Positions 1-5,297 of a stretch of 6,838 nt of DNA are shown here, piece after piece. Both the position numbers and the translations under genes were made by a program. Under the pieces are notes generated by a model that searched no databases, was not told the origin of the DNA, and saw nothing but the letters and a program-made list of their open reading frames with translations. The stretch covers positions 1-6,838 of the forward strand of contig JADLGU010000330.1 of NCBI GenBank assembly GCA_020849155.1, written 5' to 3'. This DNA is from Rhodocyclaceae bacterium (GTDB taxonomy: Bacteria; Pseudomonadota; Gammaproteobacteria; Burkholderiales; Rhodocyclaceae). The number at the start of each line of letters is the position of its first letter. Within the stretch, counting starts at the first letter, position 1.

Positions 1-84
1 CATCTGCGGCTGGAGCAGGTCAGGCTCTACGAGACGCCCAACTGCTGGGCCGACGCGCTGCGCGGTGAACTGCGGCAGGATTGA
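1..84 (+). CDS. queD: 6-carboxytetrahydropterin synthase (QueD/PTPS family), C-terminal fragment
   Basis: Frame 1 is open from the window edge to TGA at 82-84 and gives 27 residues. They contain VRLYETPNCWADAL, which resembles the C-terminal strand of the 6-pyruvoyl/6-carboxytetrahydropterin synthase family, where an 'ET' pair supplies the pterin-binding glutamate. Family members make 6-carboxy-tetrahydropterin from dihydroneopterin triphosphate in the cytoplasm, the first dedicated step of preQ0 and queuosine synthesis. The start, the zinc-binding histidines and the catalytic cysteine lie outside the window, so the call rests on one short motif. The gene converges on the adjacent tRNA with no spacer, and no terminator follows the stop on this strand. 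A different PTPS-family paralogue cannot be excluded. Confidence 0.68.
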   Translation, partial: HLRLEQVRLYETPNCWADALRGELRQD

Positions 85-174
85 TGGCGGAGGCGGTAGG
101 ATTCGAACCCACGATGCCCTTGCGGACCTGGCTGATTTCAAGTCAGCTGCATTCAACCGCTCTGCCACGCCTCC
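85..174 (-). tRNA. tRNA-Ser (anticodon UGA), CCA encoded
   Basis: The minus strand folds as a class II tRNA. The acceptor strand GGAGGCG (174-168) pairs with CGCCTCC (95-89), followed by discriminator G at 88 and a genomic CCA at 87-85. The anticodon stem GCTGA/TCAGC encloses loop CTTGAAA, placing anticodon TGA at 140-138. The T arm reads GTGGG-TTCGAAT-CCTAC. The long variable arm and G discriminator are serine-tRNA identity elements. It should read UCA and, by wobble, other UCN codons. The 90-nt length including CCA is normal for tRNA-Ser. The CCA ends directly against the stop codon of the convergent queD-like gene. Confidence 0.97.
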
Positions 175-186
175 GAATCGCTTGAA

Positions 187-195
187 ATTTTATCA
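187..195 (-). promoter_or_regulatory. Candidate extended -10 promoter element for tRNA-Ser
   Basis: Read on the minus strand this is TGATAAAAT, a TGn extension joined to a near-consensus -10 (TAAAAT). It ends 12 nt before the first tRNA base, which would leave a leader of only a few nucleotides. I see no good -35 hexamer 16-18 nt upstream. The call depends on the -10 match and its position. Confidence 0.42.
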
Positions 196-226
196 TGGCG
201 CCCCAACTGGCCATGCCGTGCAACGA

Positions 227-255
227 TTGAAACTTTAGCCGGCATTCGATAGTCT
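227..255 (+). promoter_or_regulatory. Weak candidate sigma-70 promoter for the yccA-like gene
   Basis: TTGAAA at 227-232 (-35-like) is followed after 17 nt by TAGTCT at 250-255. The latter keeps only the first two and last bases of the -10 consensus. Spacing and position, about 30 nt before the ribosome binding site, fit a promoter. The -10 match is poor. Confidence 0.3.
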
Positions 256-288
256 TACGTTCGCACTTTCCCGTAACCGGAGGAATCC

Positions 289-978
289 ATGCAACCCGTT
301 CCAGTCGTCGGACAAGCCACCCAGGAGCTCGCGCTCCAGCACAACCGCGTCCTGCGCAACACCTACCTGCTGCTCGCCCTGACGCTGCTGCCGACGGCCG
401 TCGGCGCCCTGGTCGGCGTGCAGCTCAATTTCGCCTTCATGGCCGGCAGCCCGTTCATTTCCTTCCTGCTGTTCCTGGCCGTCGCCTGGGGCTTCATGTG
501 GGGCATCGGCAAGACCAAGAACAGCGGCATGGGCGTCGTCCTGCTGCTGGGGTTCACATTCTTGATGGGCGTCATGCTCGGCCCGATCCTGCAGGTCAGC
601 CTGGGCTTTCGCAACGGCGGCGCCCTGATCGCCACCGCGGCGGCCGGCACCAGCATCATCTTCCTGACCCTGGCGGGCATCGCCACCGTGACCAAGAAGG
701 ACTTCAGCTTCATGGGCAAGTTCCTCTTTATCGGCGTGATCCTGCTGCTGGTGGCGATGCTGGCCAACATCTTCCTGCAGATCCCGGCGCTGTCGCTGAC
801 CATTTCGGCGATTGCGGTGCTGATCTTCTCTGCCTACATCCTCTACGACGTCAGCCGCATCGTCACCGGCGGCGAGGACAACTACATCGTCGCCACGCTG
901 TCGATCTATCTCGACATCTACAACCTGTTCGTGCATCTGCTCAATCTGCTGCTGGCCTTTGCCGGCGAGCGCGACTGA
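289..978 (+). CDS. yccA: YccA-type Bax inhibitor-1 family inner membrane protein
   Basis: The 229-residue protein is almost entirely hydrophobic, with about seven membrane segments (roughly 25-45, 54-72, 80-98, 110-133, 142-163, 168-188, 205-225). Several stretches resemble my recollection of E. coli YccA: VLRNTYLLLALTL near residue 21, LGPIL near 97, ANIFLQIPAL near 159, and the C-terminal NYIVATLSIYLDIYNLFVHLL. YccA binds the inner-membrane protease FtsH, acts as a slow substrate or modulator, and protects SecY from degradation when translocons jam. The ATG is preceded by a strong Shine-Dalgarno GGAGGA at 279-284, and the N-terminal length matches YccA. Asp187 and Asp209 are both present; related aspartates form the pH-sensing pair of the bacterial BI-1 channel YetJ. 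The gene appears monocistronic and ends in a hairpin terminator. Family assignment is firm; the FtsH role is inferred from homology. Confidence 0.92.
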   Translation: MQPVPVVGQATQELALQHNRVLRNTYLLLALTLLPTAVGALVGVQLNFAFMAGSPFISFLLFLAVAWGFMWGIGKTKNSGMGVVLLLGFTFLMGVMLGPILQVSLGFRNGGALIATAAAGTSIIFLTLAGIATVTKKDFSFMGKFLFIGVILLLVAMLANIFLQIPALSLTISAIAVLIFSAYILYDVSRIVTGGEDNYIVATLSIYLDIYNLFVHLLNLLLAFAGERD

Positions 979-995
979 AGCCGGACCGAGCCAGG

Positions 996-1022
996 AAAGG
1001 CGGCCTGCGGGCCGCCTTTTTT
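996..1022 (+). terminator. Rho-independent terminator downstream of yccA
   Basis: AAAGGCGGCC (996-1005) pairs perfectly with GGCCGCCTTT (1010-1019) around a TGCG loop, and the T run covers 1017-1022. The GC core is 7 bp, extended by three A:T pairs. The T run overlaps the last codon of convergent rlmD (stop TAA at 1023-1021). On the minus strand the hairpin is followed only by TTT and then CC, so it should work much better for yccA than for rlmD. Confidence 0.9.
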
Positions 1023-2319
1023 ATCGCCGCTCGAACAGGGCGATGGATTCGACGTGGGAGGTGTGGGGGAACATGTTGGCGATGCCGGCGCCGCACAGAC
1101 GGTAGCCCTTCTCCCGCACCAGCACCGCAGCGTCGCGGGCCAGTGTGGCCGGGTTGCAGGAGACATAGACGATCCGTCCAGGCCCATCTTCGCCCAGCGC
1201 CCTGACCAGCTCGATGGCGCCCTCGCGCGGCGGATCCACCAGCCACTTGTCGAGCCGGCCCCAGCCGGCGAGCAGTTCAGGCGTCGCCTCGAACAGGTTG
1301 GCCGCCACGAATTCGGCATGCTCCGACAGGCCATTCATGGCGGCATTGATTTCGCCCCGTTGTACCAGGGCCTGGCTGCCTTCGATTCCGAGCACCCGCG
1401 CTCCGCACCGGGCAATCGGCAGAGTGAAATTGCCAAGGCCGCAGAATAGATCGCCAATGCGCTCGCCGGCCCCCGGTTGCAGCAGTTGCACGGCGCGTCG
1501 CAACAGCATGCGATTGATGCCATGGTTGACCTGGGTGAATTCGTTGGGACGGAACTGCAGCCCCAGGCCGAAATCGGGCAAACGGTACTCCAACGGCGGA
1601 GCATCGATCGGATGGAAGGGCTGCGCCGTTTCAGGGCCGCCAGGCTGCAGCCAGAGCTGGATGCCATGCGCTTCAGAGAATTCCCGCAGGGCTGACTCGT
1701 CGGCAACGGTAAGGCCTTGCAGGATGCGCAGCACCAGCACCGTCACGCCATCGCCGACCGCCACCTCGATCTGCGGCAGGCGGTCGGCGATCGACAAGCC
1801 ATCGACGAGCCGGCGCAAGCGGGGCAGCAAGGCGGAGACCGCCGGCGGAAGCACAGCGCAGCTATCCATGTCGGCGATGTAGCTGCTGCGCTTTTCGTGA
1901 AAGCCTACCAGCACGCCGCCCTTCTTCGGCACCCGCCTTACCGACAGTCTGGCGCGCGAACGATAGCCCCACACGGGGCCCTGGATGGCTGGGTAGAGGA
2001 GCTCCGGGCGCAACCGGGCAATGTGCCAGAAGGCGTCTTCCATGACTCGCTGCTTGACGGCCGTCTGGCCGGCCGGGTCGAGGTGCTGCATGCTGCAGCC
2101 GCCGCAGATGCCGAAGTGCGGACAACCCGGCTTGGCGCGCAGGGCGCTGGCGGATAGAACGGCGCCCACCGTCGCCAATTCGTAATTCGGCTTGCGCCGG
2201 TAGCTGGCAAAGGAGACGCGCTCACCGGTCAGCGCCCCTTCGACAAAGACCGTCTTGCCGTCCAGCCGGGCTATCCCCCTGCCCTCGTGGTCCAGCGATT
2301 CGATAATGGCCTCTGGCAT
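1021..2319 (-). CDS. rlmD: 23S rRNA (uracil(1939)-C5)-methyltransferase RlmD
   Basis: The 432-residue enzyme transfers a methyl group from S-adenosylmethionine to C5 of U1939 in 23S rRNA. An N-terminal TRAM-type RNA-binding region (about 1-60, starting MPEAIIESLDHEGRGIA) leads to the [4Fe-4S] cysteines C66, C72, C75 and C154, with a CPHFGICGGC motif. The Rossmann domain has the SAM motif DLFCGLGNF (290-298), FTQVN (261-265), DPPR (362-365), the nucleophile C388 in SCNPATLARD, and E424 near the C-terminus, the proposed general base. A longer reading from 2394 exists. I chose ATG at 2319 because the family begins near this point and the predicted promoter -10 lies at 2354-2349, inside the longer version. 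The Shine-Dalgarno is weak. The gene is divergent from the DUF7931-like gene and convergent with yccA. Confidence 0.95.
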   Translation of the reverse strand: MPEAIIESLDHEGRGIARLDGKTVFVEGALTGERVSFASYRRKPNYELATVGAVLSASALRAKPGCPHFGICGGCSMQHLDPAGQTAVKQRVMEDAFWHIARLRPELLYPAIQGPVWGYRSRARLSVRRVPKKGGVLVGFHEKRSSYIADMDSCAVLPPAVSALLPRLRRLVDGLSIADRLPQIEVAVGDGVTVLVLRILQGLTVADESALREFSEAHGIQLWLQPGGPETAQPFHPIDAPPLEYRLPDFGLGLQFRPNEFTQVNHGINRMLLRRAVQLLQPGAGERIGDLFCGLGNFTLPIARCGARVLGIEGSQALVQRGEINAAMNGLSEHAEFVAANLFEATPELLAGWGRLDKWLVDPPREGAIELVRALGEDGPGRIVYVSCNPATLARDAAVLVREKGYRLCGAGIANMFPHTSHVESIALFERR

Positions 2320-2348
2320 CGGATTAGACTTGGCGAAATGGAGGCGCA

Positions 2349-2376
2349 ATTGTAGGCAGGCGCCGGGGAATTGCAA
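2349..2376 (-). promoter_or_regulatory. Sigma-70-like promoter for rlmD
   Basis: On the minus strand TTGCAA (2376-2371) is followed after 16 nt by TACAAT (2354-2349), matching the -35 consensus at 4 of 6 and the -10 at 5 of 6 positions. Transcription would begin near 2342, about 22 nt before ATG at 2319. This supports the shorter rlmD start, since a start at 2394 would lie upstream of the promoter. Confidence 0.6.
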
Positions 2377-2399
2377 CGGCCGCTGCCTTGTCATAGCAT
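2371..2399 (+). promoter_or_regulatory. Candidate promoter for the DUF7931-like gene, sharing its -35 with rlmD
   Basis: TTGCAA at 2371-2376 is its own reverse complement, so it can act as a -35 in both directions. On the plus strand it is followed after exactly 17 nt by TAGCAT (2394-2399), a 4 of 6 match to the -10 consensus. The start would fall near 2406, about 24 nt before ATG at 2430. The -10 is only moderate. Confidence 0.4.
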
Positions 2400-2429
2400 T
2401 CCGTCATTGTTTGCCCTTGTCAGCCAGGT

Positions 2430-2912
2430 ATGGACACGCTTCCGGGACCTTTCGACACCCTCAGCGGCTACCAGCAGGCCATCGACTGCATCCTGTCATC
2501 GGCCAGCAGGGAACTGTGCATCTTCGACCGCGACCTGGAAAAGACCGGCCTGAGCAGTCGGCAATACGCCGACCGGCTCTCGGCTTTTTTGGCCGGCGGC
2601 CGGGACAGGATGCTGCGAATCGTCCTGCACGATACCGAGCACGTGACGCGCTACTCGCCCAGGCTGATGACCTTGCTCAAGCGCTACAGCCACAACTTCA
2701 TCGTCCGGCAAAGCTCGGAATCGCTGCGCAGCTTGTCGGACTGCTTCATTCTGGCCGACTCGACGAGCGGGGTGATCCGCTTTCACGAGGATCATTTCCG
2801 GGGCAAACTGCTGCTGTGCCAATCCGAGGAAATCCATGCCTGGCATCAGCGCTTCGAGGACCTTTGGACCGAATCCGTGCCGGGCATCGCGGCGACGCAT
2901 TTGGGCTTGTGA
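2430..2912 (+). CDS. Small DUF7931-like protein, possible degenerate phospholipase-D-like fold
   Basis: This 160-residue soluble protein has no signal peptide or membrane segment. It resembles proteobacterial domains annotated as DUF7931 or PLD-like, often found fused to GNAT acetyltransferases; this recognition is from memory and is moderate. The N-terminal part has a helix then ELCIFDRDLE (28-37), as expected for the first strand of a PLD-like domain. The C-terminal part has FILADSTSGVIRF (106-118) followed by DHFRGKLLL (121-129). That second part looks like the region where a PLD HxKxxxxD motif would sit, but the full motif is absent, so nuclease or lipase activity should not be assumed. 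There is no acetyltransferase domain here. The start is preceded only by a weak CAGG-type ribosome binding site. The gene is divergent from rlmD, and no convincing terminator separates it from the lipoprotein gene. Function is unknown. Confidence 0.8.
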   Translation: MDTLPGPFDTLSGYQQAIDCILSSASRELCIFDRDLEKTGLSSRQYADRLSAFLAGGRDRMLRIVLHDTEHVTRYSPRLMTLLKRYSHNFIVRQSSESLRSLSDCFILADSTSGVIRFHEDHFRGKLLLCQSEEIHAWHQRFEDLWTESVPGIAATHLGL

Positions 2913-2927
2913 CAGAGCCGAACGCCT

Positions 2928-2956
2928 ATGTTTTTTTCAGAAGAGTTTGCTAAAAT
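2928..2956 (+). promoter_or_regulatory. Candidate extended -10 promoter for the Met-rich lipoprotein gene
   Basis: TGCTAAAAT at 2948-2956 joins a TGn extension to a TAAAAT -10. The hexamer 17 nt upstream (2928-2933, ATGTTT) is a poor -35, which an extended -10 can tolerate. Transcription would start near 2962 and give a leader of about 83 nt, long for this window. Confidence 0.5.
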
Positions 2957-2988
2957 GCCCTCTTGATCGAGATTCGTTCCGGTCAAAA

Positions 2989-3000
2989 CCAAAATTTTGG
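2989..3000. repeat. Perfect 12-bp palindrome in the lipoprotein leader
   Basis: CCAAAATTTTGG is an exact inverted repeat with no spacer, about 28 nt downstream of the predicted transcription start. The flanking bases do not extend the symmetry. It could bind a dimeric regulator, or it could be chance in an AT-rich leader. I recognise no regulator consensus. Confidence 0.5.
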
Positions 3001-3018
3001 ATGTTGCATCACTGTATT

Positions 3019-3040
3019 TTTTCTTTATCGATAAGGGAAA
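3019..3040 (+). promoter_or_regulatory. Leader hairpin covering the lipoprotein Shine-Dalgarno
   Basis: In the mRNA, bases 3019-3027 (UUUUCUUUA) can pair with 3032-3040 (UAAGGGAAA) around a UCGA loop. The nine pairs are one G-C, two G-U wobbles and six A-U. The paired 3' arm contains AAGGGA (3033-3038), the only good ribosome binding site for ATG at 3045. A weak, U-rich stem over the ribosome binding site resembles the layout of fourU-type RNA thermometers. The pairing is read from the sequence; regulation is inferred. Confidence 0.45.
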
Positions 3041-3044
3041 TCTC

Positions 3045-3317
3045 ATGAAAAAATCTCTCCTCGTTGCTGCTCTCGTTGCCGTGGCCCTGACCGCTTGCGG
3101 CAAGAAAGAAGAAGCCAAGCCTGCTGCCGCTCCGGCACCGGCCCCTGCTCCCGCTGCTGCTCCCGCCGCCCCGGCCCAGCCGGCCGGCATGGCTGGCATG
3201 GAAGCCCCGAAAGGCATGGAAGGCATGTCCGGCATGGCTGGCGCGCCTGCCGCCGCTCCGGCTCAGCCCGCTGCCATGGGCGGCATGGAAGCCAAGAAGG
3301 AAGAGCCGAAGAAGTAA
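3045..3317 (+). CDS. Small Ala/Pro- and Met-rich lipoprotein
   Basis: The 90-residue product begins with a lipoprotein signal: MKK, a hydrophobic stretch (4-15) and lipobox LTAC with the lipidated cysteine at 18. Gly19 at the next position is not the inner-membrane retention Asp, so outer-membrane anchoring is the default expectation. The mature part is low complexity: a charged KKEEAK patch (20-25), an Ala/Pro spacer (26-47), a Met-rich part (48-66), a second Ala/Pro stretch and a KKEEPKK end. Seven methionines lie in MxxM spacing (49/52, 58/61/64, 78/81). ATG at 3045 is chosen because AAGGGA lies 6 nt upstream and the signal peptide starts there; an ATG at 3001, four bases inside the open frame, is not in this frame. 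Betaproteobacteria carry many small KKEE/AP-type lipoproteins of unknown role. Cu(I) binding or oxidant scavenging by methionine is possible but unproven. Confidence 0.85.
   Translation: MKKSLLVAALVAVALTACGKKEEAKPAAAPAPAPAPAAAPAAPAQPAGMAGMEAPKGMEGMSGMAGAPAAAPAQPAAMGGMEAKKEEPKK
3162..3293 (+). repeat. Internal duplicated segment within the lipoprotein
   Basis: Residues 40-54 (PAAPAQPAGMAGMEA, bases 3162-3206) and 69-83 (AAAPAQPAAMGGMEA, bases 3249-3293) match at 12 of 15 positions. The shared core is APAQPA-x-M-x-GMEA. This suggests growth by duplication or slippage in low-complexity DNA. Confidence 0.6.
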
Positions 3318-3331
3318 TTCGGATTTCTCCG

Positions 3332-3364
3332 AAAAAGCCGGCCAGTCATTGGCCGGCTTTTTTT
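3332..3364. terminator. Bidirectional rho-independent terminator
   Basis: AAAAAGCCGGCC (3332-3343) pairs with GGCCGGCTTTTT (3351-3362) around a 7-nt AGTCATT loop. A run of seven T follows on the plus strand (3358-3364), and five T follow on the minus strand (complement of 3336-3332). It lies 15 nt after the lipoprotein stop and 4 nt after the stop of the convergent hydrolase gene, so it can end both transcripts. Confidence 0.92.
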
Positions 3365-3367
3365 CGT

Positions 3368-4138
3368 CTACAGAATCGCGCGCCAGCCAAAGCCGGCTTC
3401 CTGGTCGGCCACGCCAATCCACTCCTCGGCGCAGCCGAGGACAGCCGCAAGCGCCTGGCGGGCCAGCCGCTGGGTGTTGTTCTGCTGGCTTAAATGTGCC
3501 GCGATGACATGCTGCAACCGGCGCCGGTCCAGGACGGCCAGCAGTGCCGCCGCCGCCGCGTTGTCGAGATGGCCATGCCGGCTTGCAATGCGCTGCTTGA
3601 GGTGACGCGGGTAATTTCCGTCTCGCAGCATGTCGGCATCGTGATTGCATTCCAGGACCAGCGCCTGGCAGCCGTCCAAGACCTGTTCGACATGCGGGGT
3701 CGAACAGCCCAGATCGGTCAGCAACCCCAGCCGGCGGGCGCCGTCAGACAGGAGGAACTGGACCGGTTCGCGGGCATCGTGCGGCACCGGGAAGGGTTGG
3801 ACCAGCAGATCGCCGATCTCGAAGGATTGGTGGCTGTCGATCAACTCGCAGCGGGCTGGCGGAGCGCCGGCACCGGAACAGGCCATGCGGGTGCCATGGG
3901 TCATCCAGAGCCGCAGCTCGTGGCGTCGCGCCAGCGCCAGAGCGCCCGACGACAGGTGATCGCTGTGTTCGTGGGTGATCAGGATCCCGGCTAGCGTCTC
4001 CGCCTGGACGCCCAGGCGCGCCAACCGGGCGAGGGTCTCGCGCGGACCAAAACCGCAGTCGATGAGGACCCTGGTGGATCCCGCCTCGACCAGCAGCGCA
4101 TTGCCGCGGCTGCCGCTGCCGAGCGAGGCGAAGCGCAT
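3368..4138 (-). CDS. YycJ/WalJ-like metallo-beta-lactamase-fold hydrolase
   Basis: The 256-residue protein carries the metallo-beta-lactamase metal motif HEHSDH (H56, H58, D60, H61). Further likely ligand positions are H120 in VPHDA, D142 in LLTDLG and H215 in AAHLS. The N-terminus MRFASLGSGSRGNALLV and the segments LECNHD (163-168) and SRHGHLDN (187-194) fit the YycJ/WalJ subgroup. At least one Bacillus member of it is described as a 5'-to-3' DNA exonuclease; the proteobacterial role is not established. ATG at 4138 overlaps the bamC stop by one base (TGATG). The preceding in-frame GTG at 4141 would add one residue and overlap by four (GTGA). Either way translation is probably coupled to bamC. 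It is the last gene of the dapA-bamC operon and ends at the bidirectional terminator. Confidence 0.88.
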   Translation of the reverse strand: MRFASLGSGSRGNALLVEAGSTRVLIDCGFGPRETLARLARLGVQAETLAGILITHEHSDHLSSGALALARRHELRLWMTHGTRMACSGAGAPPARCELIDSHQSFEIGDLLVQPFPVPHDAREPVQFLLSDGARRLGLLTDLGCSTPHVEQVLDGCQALVLECNHDADMLRDGNYPRHLKQRIASRHGHLDNAAAAALLAVLDRRRLQHVIAAHLSQQNNTQRLARQALAAVLGCAEEWIGVADQEAGFGWRAIL

Positions 4139-5271
4139 CACTTCAGCTGGTCGTAGAGCAGCCCCAGGATTTTCTTTGCGGTTTCCGAGTTATCCACCCC
4201 GCCTTCGCGGGTCAGTATCTGGACGGTGCTTTCGCCGCCGTCACCCTTGACGAGAATGCGGAATTGCTGATTGGCCGTCGGCTTGCCGCTGTCCCAGAAC
4301 TTCAGCTTGCTGAGGATGCCGCCGTCCGACTTCTTGCCGTCGCCGGCCTCGGGATCGACATAACGGACAAAATATAGTCCATTGGTCCTGTCGCGATCCT
4401 CGACCGTGAACCCGACCCGGTCCAGGGCCAGACCGACGCGCCGCCAGGAGCGGTCGAAGGCTTCTAGAAGCTGCAGTGAGCCGACATTGCCGGATGACCG
4501 CACTAGGCGGGCTCGCTCCTCCTTCTTGACGTCGCTCGCCATCAGGGTGCGGGCGCGGGTCTCTTCGGTTCCCAGACGCACCATCAGCCTGCGCAGCATT
4601 TCTGCCTCCAATTCAGGATCGGCCGGGCGCGGCTGCCATACGGTACGATCTTTGCCTTCGTTGGCATAGATCTCATACATGCCGCGGTGGCTGATGTAGA
4701 TCTCGGTAGTACCTTCGACGGCGCCCTTTTCCAGACGGGTGCGGAACTTGTCGCGTTCGGGAGTGGAATAGATCTGGTCGAGAAACTTTCCCAGCGTGGC
4801 GCGAATCATGTCTTGCGGCAACTTGGCCCGGTTCTCCGCCCAGTCGGTTTCCATGATGCCTGCATCGGGCAACTCGAGGTTGACGATGAAACCGAGTTCC
4901 TGCCAGAAATCCTTCAGGTTGGGCCAGATCTTGTCGGGCGTCGCCGCCACCACCAGCCAACGCTGGCTACCGGAACGCTCGACACGCATCTTGTCGATCT
5001 GCGGCAGCACATCCTGCGCTGCAGCATCCTTGGTGTTGCTGCGCTCGGTGCTATAGGCGGAGAAGGTCGCCGAGCCGCGCGGTGAGATGTCCGGCACGGC
5101 ATAGCGTTCGTCGCGGTTCGGCGAGGTCAGATCGGGCGGAATCTCGAGCGGCGGCAGCTTGCCGGCCGATTTGTAGTCGATTTTCTTGGACTCGATCATG
5201 CTGGTCGAGCAGCCGGCGGCGACAGCCGCTGCAACGCACAGGAAAAAAGCCTGGTGCAACTTACGGGTCAT
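4138..5271 (-). CDS. bamC: Outer membrane assembly lipoprotein BamC (NlpB)
   Basis: BamC is a lipoprotein subunit of the Bam complex, which inserts beta-barrel proteins into the outer membrane. The 377-residue product has a signal peptide and lipobox AAGC with lipidated C21; Ser22 follows, consistent with outer-membrane sorting. Residues 22-95 form a Pro-rich, probably extended segment (IDYKSAGKLPPLEIPPDL), matching the BamC 'lasso' that binds BamD. Two helix-grip domains follow, about 100-210 (RWLVVAATPDKIWPNLKDFW, METDWAEN) and 264-377 (SWRRVGLALDRVGFTVEDRD). The length is slightly above that of E. coli BamC. ATG at 5271 is supported by the signal peptide and an AAAGGCG Shine-Dalgarno at 5284-5278; an upstream reading from 5526 would overlap dapA and lacks support. 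The gene is 26 nt from dapA, as in the E. coli dapA-nlpB pair. Confidence 0.92.
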   Translation of the reverse strand: MTRKLHQAFFLCVAAAVAAGCSTSMIESKKIDYKSAGKLPPLEIPPDLTSPNRDERYAVPDISPRGSATFSAYSTERSNTKDAAAQDVLPQIDKMRVERSGSQRWLVVAATPDKIWPNLKDFWQELGFIVNLELPDAGIMETDWAENRAKLPQDMIRATLGKFLDQIYSTPERDKFRTRLEKGAVEGTTEIYISHRGMYEIYANEGKDRTVWQPRPADPELEAEMLRRLMVRLGTEETRARTLMASDVKKEERARLVRSSGNVGSLQLLEAFDRSWRRVGLALDRVGFTVEDRDRTNGLYFVRYVDPEAGDGKKSDGGILSKLKFWDSGKPTANQQFRILVKGDGGESTVQILTREGGVDNSETAKKILGLLYDQLK

Positions 5272-5297
5272 GCTTCGCCTTTCGGAATCAGTGCTGG

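Noticed and set aside
235..936. 233-residue open frame antisense to yccA
   Set aside because: Its composition (Gln, Asp, Gly, Arg, His rich) is typical of a GC-rich antisense shadow. It lies fully under a well-recognised membrane protein gene.
2320..2394. N-terminal extension of rlmD to a start at 2394
   Set aside because: The extra 25 residues do not resemble the family, and the predicted promoter -10 (2354-2349) lies inside them. ATG at 2319 fits the normal RlmD start.
2931..2937. T run after the DUF7931-like gene as a terminator
   Set aside because: No stable hairpin precedes it; the best stem is about 4 bp (GGCT/AGCC) with a loop of 8 and does not abut the T run.
2846..3235. Ala/Gly/Met-rich antisense frame opposite the lipoprotein
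   Set aside because: It mirrors the low-complexity GC-rich coding strand, spans the promoter region and shows no signal or ribosome binding site.
3318..3333. Small hairpin TTCGGA-TTTC-TCCGAA just after the lipoprotein stop
   Set aside because: Its 3' arm overlaps the first A residues of the much stronger terminator at 3332-3364 and it has no T run. Probably incidental.
3494..3994. 166-residue plus-strand frame opposite the YycJ-like hydrolase
   Set aside because: No recognisable motifs; it lies entirely antisense to a gene with intact metal-binding motifs.
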